Counted from the stretch's first letter, positions 36,701 through 50,580 are shown. The stretch: DNA of 64,000 nt from Centropus unirufus (GCA_013397695.1 VYZI01000029.1:272978-336977), one strand, 5' to 3'. The notes: generated from the sequence alone by a model not told the origin. Program-made: numbers and translations.

Positions 36701-39700
36701 TCACCTTTCTAACCATTTATTATTATTTATTTCCTTGAAAGGAATGACAAGTCAACAAAGTAACAAAGAAACCTTTTGTATTCCTCTTACCGCTCTGGTA
36801 GTATTTTGAATCGTGGGTCCATCGAAAACCCGTACAGAGCCCGAAGTCAGTCAGTTTAATATGACCATCACGGTCTATCAAGATATTGTCAGGTTTAATA
36901 TCTCTGTGGATGAAGCCCATTTTATGAACGCTTTCCACTGCGCAGGTCAGTTCTGCTGTGTAGAACCGTGCCAGATTTTCTGGGAAGACACCCATTCTAA
37001 TTAGGAGACTCATCATATCACCTCCTGGAATGTAGTCCATTACAAAGTACAAATTGTCCTTATCTTGGAATGAATAGTACAGGCGAACCACCCATTCATT
37101 ATCAGCTTCTGCAAGGATATCCCGCTCAGCTTTAACGTGAGCAACTTGATTTCTAAGCAAGACATCTTTTTTCCGCAGAGTTTTTGTCGCATATAAAGCA
37201 TTGGTATCCACTTTTCTTGCTAGGCAAACTTCTCCAAATGCACCAACTCCCAGGGTTTTAATTTTCACAAACATTGACTTGTCCATTTTAGCTCTCCTTA
37301 GCCGAATGTAATTAGACTCTTTCTGGCACAGCATTTTCCTCATTTGATCCCGCGCTTCTGGTGACAATCCAACCTGTGCAGCAAACAGAATTAAGTCTGA
37401 AGAGTGAACAGTACTCTCAATTCTTGGTGATCTTACAATTACAAGGCTTAGACAAAGCAAACCAATTACTTATATACAGCATAGGAAATAATACTTAAAG
37501 GGGTTCTGTTTTAATTTACACATTAGAATTCTATGGAAACATACAGGAGTGATAAAAAACAAAACGTGATCACTTTCAACAGCAAAATGCATGAGGTGCC
37601 ATGCACCAGGAGGTTTGAGAAGAGAAAGGATAATTCACAAACAACTGATAAAAACCACTGCAAATATTACTTATGCGGGTAACAATGTGCATCAACTGCC
37701 TGCCCCGATTCTCTCTGCAGAGCTGCAGGATGCCAAGGCATGCCTAGGAGCAGTTAGTCGCTGAGGGCTAATTAAGGAGCTGTGGTAGGAAATGCCTCCA
37801 CTCTAGACTAGCTAGAGGAGAAGTCACTAAACCTCCTGACCATGCTGGTGCAATTCCAGTTGCACGAGAGAGAGCGTGCAGTTCTCTCGCTCTCACACTT
37901 CCCTGTGTAGTTACTCAAACTAGATCCATGGCACTGTTTCCTACTGTCCACCCACACTGAGCACGTAGCTCTGCCACAAGCCACGACCTGATCTTCCCTC
38001 CTATCACGTAACCCACCTCTTTCTAACAGGACTTCAGTCACTCTCTCCCACTCCCTGCACACCAACTCGTCCAGCACAGCAATGCCTTTGAAGTGGCTCA
38101 CTCCTCCCCATGCTATCAATTCTTGGCTCCCATCTGTGTACACACCCCTATCTTGAATGAACAGCCCTGGAATTGTGGCCAACACCACTGAGATTCTGAC
38201 AGCTCAAACACTCAAAGGCTCCACGTATCACCTATAACATATCGCCTGTAGCATGGAAACCCTTATCTACAGGAACCACATTCTTGTTGTATTCCAACCT
38301 GGGTTCCTCCTAGTGTGTTTCTGCTGCCTTCAACTCCTTTAAAGTGCCGTTCAATCCCAGTGCCATTTTTCTTGGCAAATTTCAGGCCCTGGCATCAGAA
38401 TATCCTTTCCTTTTGGTTTTAATCTGAGCAGAATCTTTCTTCTATTTTTTAAAACATTATTCCTCTGTGAGACTACCCCACAAAATGGTCGGATGTTCAT
38501 TCATTCTTTCAGCCAGATGTTCATTCCTTCTTTTGTTTTCTGTCAGTGTTTTCAAAATCTTACACACTCCCTTCTGCACAACACCTCAATTATTTTATCT
38601 TCCTGCCTGGCCTGAAGTCACAATCCTACACAAATGATTTCTAAGTATATTCCCTTAACTTTTTTTTTACTGGACATTCTACTCATAAAACTGAACATGG
38701 CCAAACTGAATCTTTGTGAACATCACAACATCACTTTTCTAGGTGTTTTCAGTTTCTTTCTGTCACATCTTATCGATACTAGATGCCAGAATCTTGCTGT
38801 CTCCATCTCCTCAATGCTTTAAATGTTTAAGATAATGTCTGCAAAACAGCATTTATAGGATCATCATCAGGATTAGGTAACCACTAGGCTAGGCCTGTAG
38901 ACTTCACCTAACTTACAACACACTGAAAACAAAATACAATGGATGTAACTAAGACAAAAGGTGAGATCAAAGACCAATCATCAGTCACCACCTTCAAAAT
39001 GCTTTCAGGATACTATGTCACCTATTAAACAAAATACTGTCAGGAAATTTCTACAGGAATCATAACGAAAATGGATCCAAAGGAGATGCAATCAGAAAAA
39101 ATGCATACAAAATGCTTATCTACCCAAGCTCCACAGGGGATATCAATTCAGCAAGATTTCAATGGGTATTGTTGTCTCAAGTGTGAGACACAATTCACAA
39201 TTTTTTGTTGACACCAGACAGTCAGGACTGTGTAGGAGTAGTTTCAAGACTGGATGTAGGAAATAGGTTCAACTCTCTATTCTGTATGAAGAAATTGCCT
39301 TTCTCAACACATTACTGCAGGAGTATTCAGGCACTGCCTTCCAGGAAAGAAACACCTCAAGTTTTCTGTCGATGAACACACTGAAGGCCCACTTCAATGC
39401 AGAAGGAGGGGTTTTTGAAGACTCAAAATGTCAAGAAGACATTTGAAGACCTGACCCTGTTGAAGTTCAGACAATGGTGGGTCACCTTCTGAAATCCTTT
39501 CAGTACAGCTGCACCTGCATACAAACTGAACTCCACTGATCAGTCGAAAAACTTCCAAAGAATAGAACATAGATGCGAACAAAACTTTACAAGTGAGACC
39601 CATGCAGCAATTCATCACTGCAAGATATACAAACAGAGTTTCTCCCAAATCCCTGTGGCTTTACCTTGGAGTACTTGCTTTGTAGCTGTTGTATCCTAGC

Positions 39701-42700
39701 AGTTTTGTAAAAAGGCAGACAACTGTGATGTGCCAGCTCTTCCCAGTAACCTATCCTCACTTTTTCTGTTGCTATCCACTAAAACAAATGCTAATTGCAA
39801 CCTGATGGCTCTCTGCATTGCTGTATTTTCCCTGGAACTCTTCTCAGCTGCAGCATTTGCCACAAATGAACGAACCTTGTCAGCCACACAAACACCTCCA
39901 ATATTCGTAGGCAATGCCAGACACAAGAGCTTTCTGAGTTCCTCTACGATATTACACAACTCGGTCTCCATCTCGCTGTGCCTTAAATCATGAGTCAAGT
40001 TTCTTGTTGCAGTAAAGACGCCTGCAGCAATTCTTGGCCAAATTCGCACATCTAAATTAACTGGTTTTGAGACAGCTCCACTCTGTTCCCTAGGAAACCT
40101 GATAGCATAGAAATATGTTATCTATGCCAGAAAAACAGCACCCTGTGAAGGTAGCCGTTTCTTAGGGTTACATTCTGGTACTTCTTTTCTTACAATATTC
40201 TTACTAAAGGGGACAAAAGATGGGATTCAGCACTTGTTTAATTCTCTTAAATTTCCTGAAAATAAGCAATGAGCTTGTTTCCCTTTCTCCTTTTTGTGAA
40301 GACCCTAAATATACTTCACTGTTGTGGGATTCCTCTCCTTTACCCTGATAAAAAGGAGAGGTCTGCTGCAGCGTAATACTCAATTTTCCACCCTTGGCTT
40401 ATAATTTAAATCTAGTACAAATATTATAAATAACCTTTCACGTAAGAAAAGACATTTACTGGGGTGCCTTAAATGCACAAGGAAAAGATGAAGAAAAGTT
40501 ATATCCGTGCTTTCATATCAGTAAAACTTAATGCTTGCGATACCATGGAACACGACACAGTAAGAAGGGAAAGTGAAGTTTGCAAATTGACATTAATTAT
40601 AGTCTTACATTTAAATACCCCAAAACAGCCAAAATAAATTCATGCTTAATTTTGATGCAGGATTGCATGCAAAGCCCTCTAAAAAGGGATCATGCTATTT
40701 TTAATAAATACTGTTGCTCCAAGATTCTTACTTGTCTACACAGGGATGGAGGCTACAGAATTCAGGAAAGCTTCCCACAGCTTAACAGTTTAAACCGGCT
40801 GTTAGTGGAAGTGAAAAGGAAAGAGAGAAGACTAAGAATAAAGCTCTAGAAAGAGTTCCAGGAAGAAATCTTGCCAACATTTACATTTTTGTGTCCAAGC
40901 AAACACTTACAAAACACTACAGCTTACAGTAAGAGTTTTCAGAGTAAGAAAACAAAGGATTTAAAAAAACAGCACTTAAGAAAGCAGCATAAGCCAAATA
41001 CATTCTTTCATAAATAAATCAAAAGGTACACAATTTTCAATTACAATTGTTAAGAAATAGTATCTAAGGTAATACATCTGGAATTTCCATTTCTGCAAAT
41101 CTTTATTTCACTACTTCCCACTACTTTCCCTTTTGAAATGACACCTGTATGCAGTGGCTCCACTTTTTACCCTTTACATTTGGTTTAGTAGCAAACTGAA
41201 ACTCCACAAACAGACCCTGACTTCATGCAGGCACACAGAAATTGATTTTACGTGGGTTTTTTGGTCTGTTTTCTTTATTATCCCATTCAATTACCTCTTG
41301 GTTAAAGATACTCTTACAGGCTGGATCACAAAATACTTAGGCAAATGGTACCATGGGTCTCTCATTCTAAAAATCTAACTTTTAAATATAATTTTTTTAA
41401 ATTTAAACTTAAAAAACCCCTATCGATACTGAAAATAAACTGCAGAGCATCAAAGGTATTGGTGCTTGAATGACTACATAAATACACTAACCAGCCTATC
41501 ATTTGTCCCTGCTGTGCTTGCACCTGCAGTGCTTGCTTTAAAAAATAACAGTACTTAAAAAGTCATCAAAATATTGCATATAACTCAATAACCAGGATTA
41601 AATAGAACACATACCAAAAAGCTATGAGCCACATAGTTAAATCTTAGTTCATGCAACAGTTTTCCTTCTGCTGCCTTATCATACATGAGGTAGATGAACG
41701 ATATTTAGACTTGCAAAACTCTTACTTAAAAAAACCTAATTTCTAAGAATACACTGAAGTATCTAAACAAAGCAATGGAGGATTTGGCACATCTCAAACA
41801 CAAAACCTAAAAATAAATTTCAATACCACGATGTACCACAATGTTCTATTTATCTGTGCTATTTAAACATTCTAGAGTTAAGACATCTTTATTTAAATTA
41901 ACAGTTCTATTCATAGATGTAGAAAGAAGGAAGAGTTTACCCGCATCATTTCGTTCTCTAGTTGTTTTTTCCGATGCAAACGCTGCTGATGCGACTTGAG
42001 TATGTTCTCCACATGCTGCTCCATGAAGAATTTAAAGGCCTGAGGGGAATAACTTTGAATGCGAGACTCTCGTCTTTCTTCATCTTTCTTATTTTTCCTA
42101 ACGGGAACTGGTGACGTTGTAATTTGTTTCTTTTCTTTATCTGTTGAATCGACGCATTCGTAATTCTTTTCATTCTCATCCTCCTTGGACAAGATAGGTG
42201 GTTCCTCCTTGTTGAGCTTGGGTCCCGTCTCATGCAGATTGACAGAGGGATTCTGGTGTAACAAGTGTTTTGGATAAGGTGGCGGGGGACCCTGGTAATT
42301 TGGGGCCTCTGGAACCGGAGATATAACTGCCATATTTGCAGATGGACTCTCAGAGAACGGAATGGTCTGAACAGTTTGCACTGGTTGTGGCATCCAGGAA
42401 GGGTGCGTGGGCGCCAGGGCAGTCTGTAGCTCTGGTTTTAACACCCGCATGCTTTTCACCGGCTGCTGAATGGGAGCGGGCGTTATAGCTGTCACTGTCG
42501 TTGCAGAAGGCTGCGAGCTGCTGGGGTGGCCCTGCCTACTTCCGTGATGGTTGTTGAAAGAATTTGACCGTACAGGAACATTGGGTTGCCACGTAGGCAT
42601 GTCATGCCCGTTGCCAGGCGATGACTGGGGTTGCACTGGGGAAGGCTGGGACCAGGCCACAGGTATTCCAGCTGCATTCGTATTATAAAGTTCCATGTTG

Positions 42701-45700
42701 TGGCTATTTCTATTTGGCACCATCATTGCCTGAGGAAGATTCCCATTGGTGTATGCTGAAGGAGGAGCAGATCCTCCTGCCTGCATCTGTAGTGCTGTGG
42801 GACTTTGCCTGTTAGGTGGATTCATGGGGTACGGGGGTGGCTGGCGACTCACCGAGTTCCCAGATGCCACATTCTGGTGAACAATGAATTCTGCCTGACA
42901 ATTTCCATTTTGCATTCCAGCTCTTCCGGAGGGAAAGCTGTATTTACTGTTGGCGGAACTCTGCATGATGATTGGTTGCCTGCCAATGGGGACAGCATTC
43001 ATACCTCTCTGACCCTGTGAGGAAGAATTTATGGGTGGAGGATTCATAGGTGGAGGTGGATAACCATCCTGCCATGCCCCCGGTGGCACTGGAGAAATAC
43101 GGGAGATCACATATTCCATGTTTCCAGAGTAACGCTTTGTTTGAGAGTTTGATTCCCAGGAAGGAGGTGGAGGAGTCGTTCCCCTTGGAGGGGGTGTCTG
43201 TCCTCGAGGAGGCGGAGGAGGAGGAGTAACACTCCTTATCTGTGGTAGAGGCGGGGGATTCACTCTTTGTCCATTGCCAGGATGAGCCTGAGCAAATGCT
43301 GCGATGCCAGATCCAGACAACGGCCTTCCCACATCAGGCTGAGAGCTAGGACTTTCTGAGCGATAAACTACACCGTCTGCCAGGGAAGGGCCGTGCCGCT
43401 GTGGAACCAGGGATTCTTTAGAACCCTTCCAGCTCTGCTTGCGGTTAACCGATTGCTGTACAGACCCTGCTTTTACAAGAAGAAAACACAGCATTTATAT
43501 TATTAGAAATTACTTCTGTTTGCTGCTCTGAATATTTTATTCTCTTTAATTACCTCAAAAATAGGAAATGCTATGTCATGTCAAGAATTCCCTGACATAA
43601 TCCACTGTACTTCATGTGAAAACCTTATCTCTATCTAGCAATATATAGCATGCTATCCTAATATGGAGTATTGTGTCCAGTTCTGGAATCTTCAGCACAG
43701 GAAGGATATGGAACTGTTGGAACAGGTCCAGAGGAGGGCTACATAGATGACCAGAGGAACACCTCTGACAGCAGAGCACCTCTGCTATGAGTACAGGCTG
43801 AGAGAGTTAGGGTTGTTCAGCCTGAAGAAGAAAAGGCTCCGGAGAGACTCTACAACATCCTTCCAGTACTTGAAGGAGACTACAAGAAAGTTGGGAAGGG
43901 ACTTTCTACAAGGGCATGGAGCAATAGGATGAGGGGAAATGGCTTTAAACTGGAAGAGGGAAGATTTAGAATAGACATTAGGAAGAAATTCTTCACAATG
44001 AGGGTGGTGAGGCATTGGAACACATTGCCCAGGGATGTTGTGTATGTCCCATCCCAAGAAGGGTTCATGGCCAGGTAGGATGGGGCCTTGGGCAGCGTGG
44101 TCTGATGGGAACTGTCCCAGTCAACGGCAGGGGCGTTGGACCTGGATAATCTTTAAGGTCCCTTCCAACCCAAACCATTCTATGATTCACTGAATACGCT
44201 CAGTACACAGAATAAGAGCAAAACATGCAATGAAACTAGAGCATCAGAGTATTTAGAAATCAGTTTTCTGAGGGGTCCATTTTTAGTCATGCATACAAGC
44301 AACCCTTAGAAAAGATGTTCGGCACAAACACAAAAATCAATAGCAGGGAAAAGTATGTTTAATCATGTTGTTATTCCTTCCACTTTGACACTTATGAAAA
44401 CTTTGTGTTCTTAAAAATTTTAATGAGTGCTGCAAAATCAAACACCCTGCTTACACCATTGCATACATCCAAACCTGTTATTCCCCATGCATCCAGGATT
44501 TGACAAGGTATTTGCATTTTAAAAGTTATGCCTTTATGAGTAAAAATGTTACACAGAGGCAAGAATCACAAAGGCATGAAAGCAAAACCTACAAAGCCAA
44601 ACTCTACAAATATATTTATTTAATAGGCGTTATGTTGCATAATATAAACAAAATAATTCCACGGAACTGATGAAGTCTCACCATGCTTTTACAATGTTAT
44701 TACAGAGATACACATACAGCACTGTATCTTTGGTAAAAGAATGTGTTAATTACTGTATCTTTACAAGTAACAATGAAAAATCAGGATAAATGGTGGCATT
44801 TAGCTAGCAGCTTCATAAAGGCACCAACTAAGCCTGCTTCACAGACCACACGAAAAGAATGCTGTACTTTGCTCTCTTTGTTACTAATTATTCGTTACAC
44901 CTATAGGGTCAATCAAGCTGTACCTTTACAGTGTTAGCGGCTCAGCACTTGGCTTTAGTAAAAAAAATTCAGAATTTATACTGTATTTGAAAGTTGCCTC
45001 TTGTTTAGGTGTATGCTACTGAAATGGTTATAAAAGGAAAGCATCAAGAGGCATTAATGTGCTTGCATGCGTTATAACAATAATATAAAGTTGCAGAATT
45101 CTGACTCTCTTGCTACTAAAGCTATAGGCTGTTCCCTAACACCTATGAAAACATGAAATCTGCATTAAAAAAACATAAAAGTGCAACCGAGTAGAAAATT
45201 AAGCAGAGTGAGGGATCTTGAAACAGGACATGCTAAAATACAAATATCATAGCCATATGATAGAAAAATATATAGGCCCAAAAATAGAGGTATGTGTGCA
45301 AGAGCATGTGATGAGACAGACAAAAAATTAAAATAAGAATTTAGTGCTCACCCCTAACTCCTAAATGGCACCCGATTCTATGAACAAAATACTGGCATCA
45401 CACCAATGAGGGGCAAAAATTACTAAAATGAAATCTGAATGTCATTCCTTGTAGAAAAGGCTCACATGTAAAACAAACACCACGCAGTTATAAAAAGAAT
45501 CACTTCCTCATTTCCAATGCAACTGTCAGAAGAATTCCATTAAATACTTTACGTGCTGTTTTTAAAAGCAAGAAAACTGTAGCCCAGCATCTCCTCTGTT
45601 CCACTGCGAATTCACAAAGGAGGAATTTTCTATTTTGTGTATTTCACTTAAAAGAACACACTCAGCGAGTTGCTACGGCTACACCTACCTGGTGGTTTCA

Positions 45701-48700
45701 TACCTGTGTTTACAGGTCTCGCTGCTGCTGCAACCATCTGCTCCCGACGAGGATCCTGGTAGCTCATTTTACTTATGAACTCGATGGCAGCTTCTATACT
45801 ACGGCTGTTTGTTTGTCTAAGAGCTTGTATAACCATGTCCTAAAGAGAAAATGACATACAAAAATAGTTGAAAATGACAAAAATACAAAAAAGTCATGGT
45901 TATTTAGCCAAACATCCTCCTGTAATCTTAACCAAGCACATAACTGATTTCTCTCAATCAATTTTAAATTAATTTTAAAAATGTTTTCTCCACGACCGAC
46001 CCTCCAGAACCCTAAAACCATGTGGATCGTCAGGAAGAAAGTTAACCCATTGAAGAGATGCAGTTGGATGTAAATCATGTCAAACTGCTGCTTGTACAGC
46101 TTCCTTATATAAGCACTTATGACTGGTACAGACCACCCAGGTAACACAGTTACACAATGACCAGAGGTCCCTTCCAACCTAAGAAGAAGATATTTATCTA
46201 TGAAAGATACCTTCATGTGAAACACAGAGCTTGGGGTTTTGCTCCTTTTCCTTCAACTCAGCATGACTTCTTGTCAACAAATATCCATTAGTTTCTCCTT
46301 AAGAATTCTTCCTGACAGAGACAACATTATCAGGAGGAATTCTATTATTTTTGTGGCAGATTTTGCCTCCGTGTTCTCAGAGATCCAGACACAAATTTCA
46401 ACACGATGACCAATCCCACCTCTGTCCATGGAAACCAGTGGACCAGTGGTTCTTCCACCAACTTGAACAAGATCAGGGCCATACAAAAGGAACAGAATTC
46501 CAGGGATAGTTAAAAGTATCTCCCATTTACACTGAGCAGGATTTGTGCAGCTGACTCAAGATGTTTGAAACAAATCCACAGTGTAGCTCCCTATATTAGA
46601 CAGACTGTAGTGACCCGTTACGGACATACTTGGTTGTATCAAAGCAATCATTTCAGTTAAATTTGAACAAGTTCCCTACACACGACAGCATTCAACTCCT
46701 ATTAAAAAAAAAATCAATAGGACATGAAAGAAGGCGGTGAAGGGAATTAGTCAGATTCAAATTAAAACCCACATTTACCATGTATCAGTACATAAAGGGT
46801 GTCTACCAATAGGATGGAGACCTTCTTTTCAGGAAGAGTCACATGGAGAAGACAGGGCTAAGGCTAATGGGTATAAATTGTCCCTGGGGAGATTCCAATT
46901 GGATTCCAGAAGAAAATTTTCCACCATGAGAACAGTTAAACCTCAGAATAATCTCCTGAGGAAAGTGGCAGATTCCTCTACCCTGGACACTTTTAAGGCT
47001 CAGCCTGACAGGGTGTTGGGCAATCTCGTTTAAACTAAGTACCACCTACAGAAGTTGGACCAGATGATCCATGAGGTCCTCTCCAAACTGGTATTTCACG
47101 ATTCTAAGATTCTGTGATCTATACTATACCAGGCCTGGGTACATTTTTAACACTCCACACATACAAAATTACATACAGCCTTCAGTGAACACAGCAGAAG
47201 TTTAAAAAAAATTTCAAATTAGAAAAAAAAAAAACACATATAAAAAGGCTGTCCCAACCTTTACAGACCAGCGGATATCGCTGGAAAAAGTGGACCAAAC
47301 TTTTTATCTCATAGCTCCTCCATGAGACAACTAAGTCTGTAACACTTTTACTACTATAGGTAAGACTGACCTGCTTGCAAAGCACATTTTCAGCACCCGG
47401 ACGCTGTCTGGCCATATTGCCAAAAGAAGGGTAAGTTGTTCAGAGTATTTAATTTCCAGTTTGAATATACTTTTACAGGACCCATCATTCACTTCCACCT
47501 ATTGACTTGAAAGCTTGTCTTCATCAAACCCAAATTTACTGTCTTTTTAGCCAAGCAATAATGCAATATAGAAAACCTAAATGCACAAGTTCACATCCTC
47601 AAACAGTAAAGATGCACAGAGTGGCAAAGTACAGAACCAGCAATATTTTAAAAGAAAAAAATTACCTCCCTTTCAACTAACCAGAAGACTTCTGTAAGAG
47701 CCAAAGGATCTCTCTCCCCTCTAGCTGAACAAGAAAAAACTTGGTCTCCTATGTGACATGGAGCATTCAACACCTTGCAGAGTGTCACCTTATATAGAAC
47801 ATACAAGGATTGTACTTAAAAGCAGAGATTTTCTGAAAGCTATTTAGGATGTTTTCTTTAAAAAAAAAAACCAAAACAAACAGTGAACTGCATTTTCCCA
47901 TAATTACTATACTTACATATATATTACTATCTGTACACACATACTATGTAGACACACATGCATGCACGATATCTATCTATATCTGTTCAGCTTTAACCCT
48001 GACCACCTACTGCTCGAGGGCAAGGGGGGATAACCAGAACATATGTAACATTCAGTATATCTTTTTGAAAAAAAAAAAAAGTAAAAAATAAATTTATTGT
48101 TTCCAGACTTCAAGTGTTGATGAGTTACCAAGTGATGACCCGACAATACAGCAAAGAGACAGATTTGTGTTCTTACTTTAAATTTATTTTCAACCCCTTA
48201 ATGAAATCGCATGAAAAGCTGAGATGATGCAACGCTGCTGATATAGATAGGTCCAAAGCAGAGCAAATTGAAACAAAAAATGGACTTGGTACCTACCTAT
48301 GTTTCTAGTACAGGCTAACTCTAATTGCTACGTAGGTCAGTCTCTATAAAAAGCCAGCAATGCACCTGAGATGACAAAACTAAACAGTTTCACACTTGAT
48401 CTGCCAAATCACACACAAGCCTAATGGAAGTTGGAAGCAGCGCAGACCAGGTGCTTACAGCTAACACACCCCAGCTATGATACAGGTCATAAAACAATCT
48501 CAGCTCAAAACGCATTCTCTTTTCATTCCTACTTGCTGTCTTGAATACCCCTCCACACCAAGAAAAAATGCTCTCCTGCTTCATCCGTATCTGTTGCCAG
48601 TACTGTTCCCAGTACAGACCACTGCAGCAGCCCAACTGGGGGTTAACACATGGCAGAAGCAGCTTACGCTGGCATTGTGCCTGAACAAGGTCAGTGTAAT

Positions 48701-50423
48701 CACATGTCCTGGGAATTCACAGCTGTATCTCAGAACAAAGGAGCAAAAGGCTTAAAGATACAGGGGATTCATCAAAAATACCAACTTAAGACCCCTTCCT
48801 AGTTTATTATCCAGTCGCATGCCATTCTTCAGTTTGCAAAACTGAGTGTGGGTTCTACCTGTAAAAACGGATCTGAGAATCGATCTACTTTAAAAAACCC
48901 AAACAAAACAGCAACCAACCTCAAAATATTATGAAATCATTTATGGCTGTAAAATCCTTCAATTCTCCCATAAAACACAGCCTGGACTGTGTATTTGAGC
49001 AAGTGAAAGGAACATGAAAAACCACTATCAGCACCTGACACCGGGACATTGTTGAGGAAAGGCACTGGGTAGTTTTGGAGAAGCTCCCTCTTGGTAGAGA
49101 TGGCTCTTTCTGTAAATAGTGAACCATCACAGAACAGAACTTGTGAAATGGTTGCTACTGCAAGCAGAGCACTCCTGGGAAAGACAGTCCCTGCGGTGGT
49201 TATTGTGCCTTTGGAAAAGAGAGTGGTTTGCTAGCCTTTTTTTTTTAAAAAAAAACTTCTTGTTTTTCTATTCAGGTTTAGAGAGAAGATATGAATACAG
49301 AGGTTTAATTTACTTTGATATAAAAAACACAGGAGCTATAAATTTATTACTTTTTTATTCCTGGAAACCACCTTTCAGACTCCTTTCACTTAATAAAATG
49401 AGTGAACGGAAATAAGTTTAGTATCAGTAATTTAAAAAGTAAACTGAACATTTATTTCCCTGTTTTAATAATGAATATAACAGCAGAATAAATACTCGTG
49501 TCCAAGATTTTCAAGAGACTTGACGTGTTTGTCTTGACAATATATTGCGGAGGAGAGACCCTGCTATTTTATCTCTATCTGACAAAGTGCACTAAGCAAG
49601 GACAGCCAAATTTCCTTCTCCAGAAACCTGGAGTTTCTATTTGCCACAGATGTAAAAAGCCCCTTCAAATTAATTTCTGCATTCGGACCCTTCAATCTAG
49701 AATGTTATCAAAATATTTTAATTGAACAGAACCAAAATTCCATTGAGTATCAGAGGCAAAATCCATGTTCTAAGATCCAGTTCTCTCTGCCCAAAACGAT
49801 ATAACTAAAACAACCCTCCCCCCCACCGCATAAGAGCAAGCTGCACAAGACACTTAAGAAAAAAAACAAGCCAGGCCTCTCTAAAACCTTCTAATCCTCC
49901 TCTTGATCCCAGACTATTACCAGTTTTGTGTCCTAATTAGAAGCCTACCAGATTCTGAAGCTATTTTGCTTATCGCATGCTGTTCAAACATTCCCTCATC
50001 AACCCCTCCTCCAACATGCACCAACAGTTCACAGTGAGCAGAACACCAAATCTTGAAAATAAAACCTTTCACCTCATCAAAGCCAGCAGCTTGTAGGTCT
50101 TGCAGCATTTGTCGATTCACTTCTGACGTTCCTTTAACGGCTGACGTGGTTTCGTTTGCAAAAGGCAGAAGGGAGTTTCTTATCTCCTGCAAAACTTTAT
50201 GATATGTTACAAATTTGGGAGGATTGCGGCCTTGTCTAGGATCTTCAGATAACATTTTCCCCATGCTGTGATCAGCCTTAGCAGCATCTGAGGGTTTAGG
50301 TAAATTCCTGAGGCTCTCTCGTATTTCCTGTAGCATCTGCTGGCTGCTGCCAGTATAGTTACTGGCAGGAAAAGTCTTAGGCCTCATTTGTCTATAACCT
50401 TCTGGCTTCTCACTTCTCTTCAT
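33737..50423 (-). CDS. LATS1: LATS1, large tumor suppressor kinase 1
   Basis: Hippo-pathway Ser/Thr kinase (NDR/AGC family) that phosphorylates YAP/TAZ. Complete at 1138 residues (human 1130). Exons: 50423-50073, 45839-45689, 43466-41941, 37373-36791, 35772-35590, 35348-35242, 34252-33737, giving 3417 bases with all phases consistent. UBA domain ~102-143 (MLQDLQAAGFDEDMVIQAL); proline-rich linker; PPPY motifs at 377-380 and 562-565 for WW-domain partners; MOB1-binding helical region before the kinase. The kinase domain has glycine loop GVGAFGEV, catalytic Lys740, HRD Asp834 and DFG 852-854. Activation-loop Ser915 (AHSLVGTPNY) and hydrophobic-motif Thr1085 (FYEFTFRRF) equal human S909 and T1079. 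The C-terminus is RDLVYV. The ATG at 50423 starts MKRSEKPEGY as in mammals. An Asp6 run at 1118-1123 is longer than in human. Intact and certainly functional-looking. Confidence 0.97.
33786..33803 (-). repeat. LATS1: Coding GAT repeat in LATS1 (Asp6)
   Basis: The + strand reads (cat)6, and the LATS1 strand gives six or more GAT/Asp codons in the acidic C-terminal tail. The human protein has an interrupted, shorter acidic stretch at this place. Confidence 0.85.
37400..41880 (-). other. LATS1: LATS1 intron between residues 676 and 677
   Basis: About 4.5 kb between the large proline-rich exon and the first kinase exon. It contains an unexplained open frame on the LATS1 strand (39696-40121) described in findings. 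No dispersed repeat was recognised with confidence. Confidence 0.5.
43660..44190 (+). repeat. CR1 LINE 3' region, ~530 bases
   Basis: Well-preserved CR1 3' end: attgtgtccagttctggaat, gagagagttagggttgttca, aagaaattcttcacaatgag, catggccaggtaggatgggg, ggtcccttccaaccca and ttctatgattc. This is the longest CR1 copy by 3' extent in the window, antisense in a LATS1 intron. Confidence 0.93.
46075..46183 (+). repeat. Possible CR1 tail fragment
   Basis: Only gaccagaggtcccttccaac near 46158-46178 is CR1-like; the rest is unrecognised. Weak call. Confidence 0.35.
46785..47120 (+). repeat. CR1 LINE 3'-end fragment
   Basis: Shows diverged CR1 3' region motifs (attccagaagaaaattttcc, accatgagaacagttaaacc, agatgatccatgaggtcctc) ending in ttctaagattctgtgat. 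It differs in sequence from the 43660 copy, so it is a different subfamily. Antisense in a LATS1 intron. Confidence 0.85.
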
Positions 50424-50580
50424 GAAAACATGTATGTCTGTAACCTCCACCAAGGACTCGCACACACCACAATTCAAGGAAGGATGGCTGGCAGCTGCAC
50501 GTGTGAAAGCAGGGGCTCTTCACTGTGAAACTGTGGCTCCTGTAGTGTTGGAGTCTGTCGAAACCCCCACCAGCCGGGCT
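50424..50580 (-). other. LATS1: LATS1 5' UTR part of first coding exon
   Basis: On the minus strand a pyrimidine-rich acceptor (ttttattttgttttgtgcag) ends just before 50580, so the exon probably spans 50580-50073 with 157 bases of 5' UTR. It contains one upstream ATG at 50431-50429. A weaker AG (gttacag) near 50438 is an alternative acceptor. Confidence 0.65.

Noticed and set aside
37808..38188. 126-codon minus frame in a LATS1 intron
   Set aside because: No motif and no splice support; kept apart from the more protein-like frame at 39696-40121.
50439..50477. In-frame N-terminal extension of LATS1 upstream of MKRSEKPEGY
   Set aside because: The upstream triplet opening the frame is TTG, not ATG, and the conserved mammalian start is the internal ATG at 50423.
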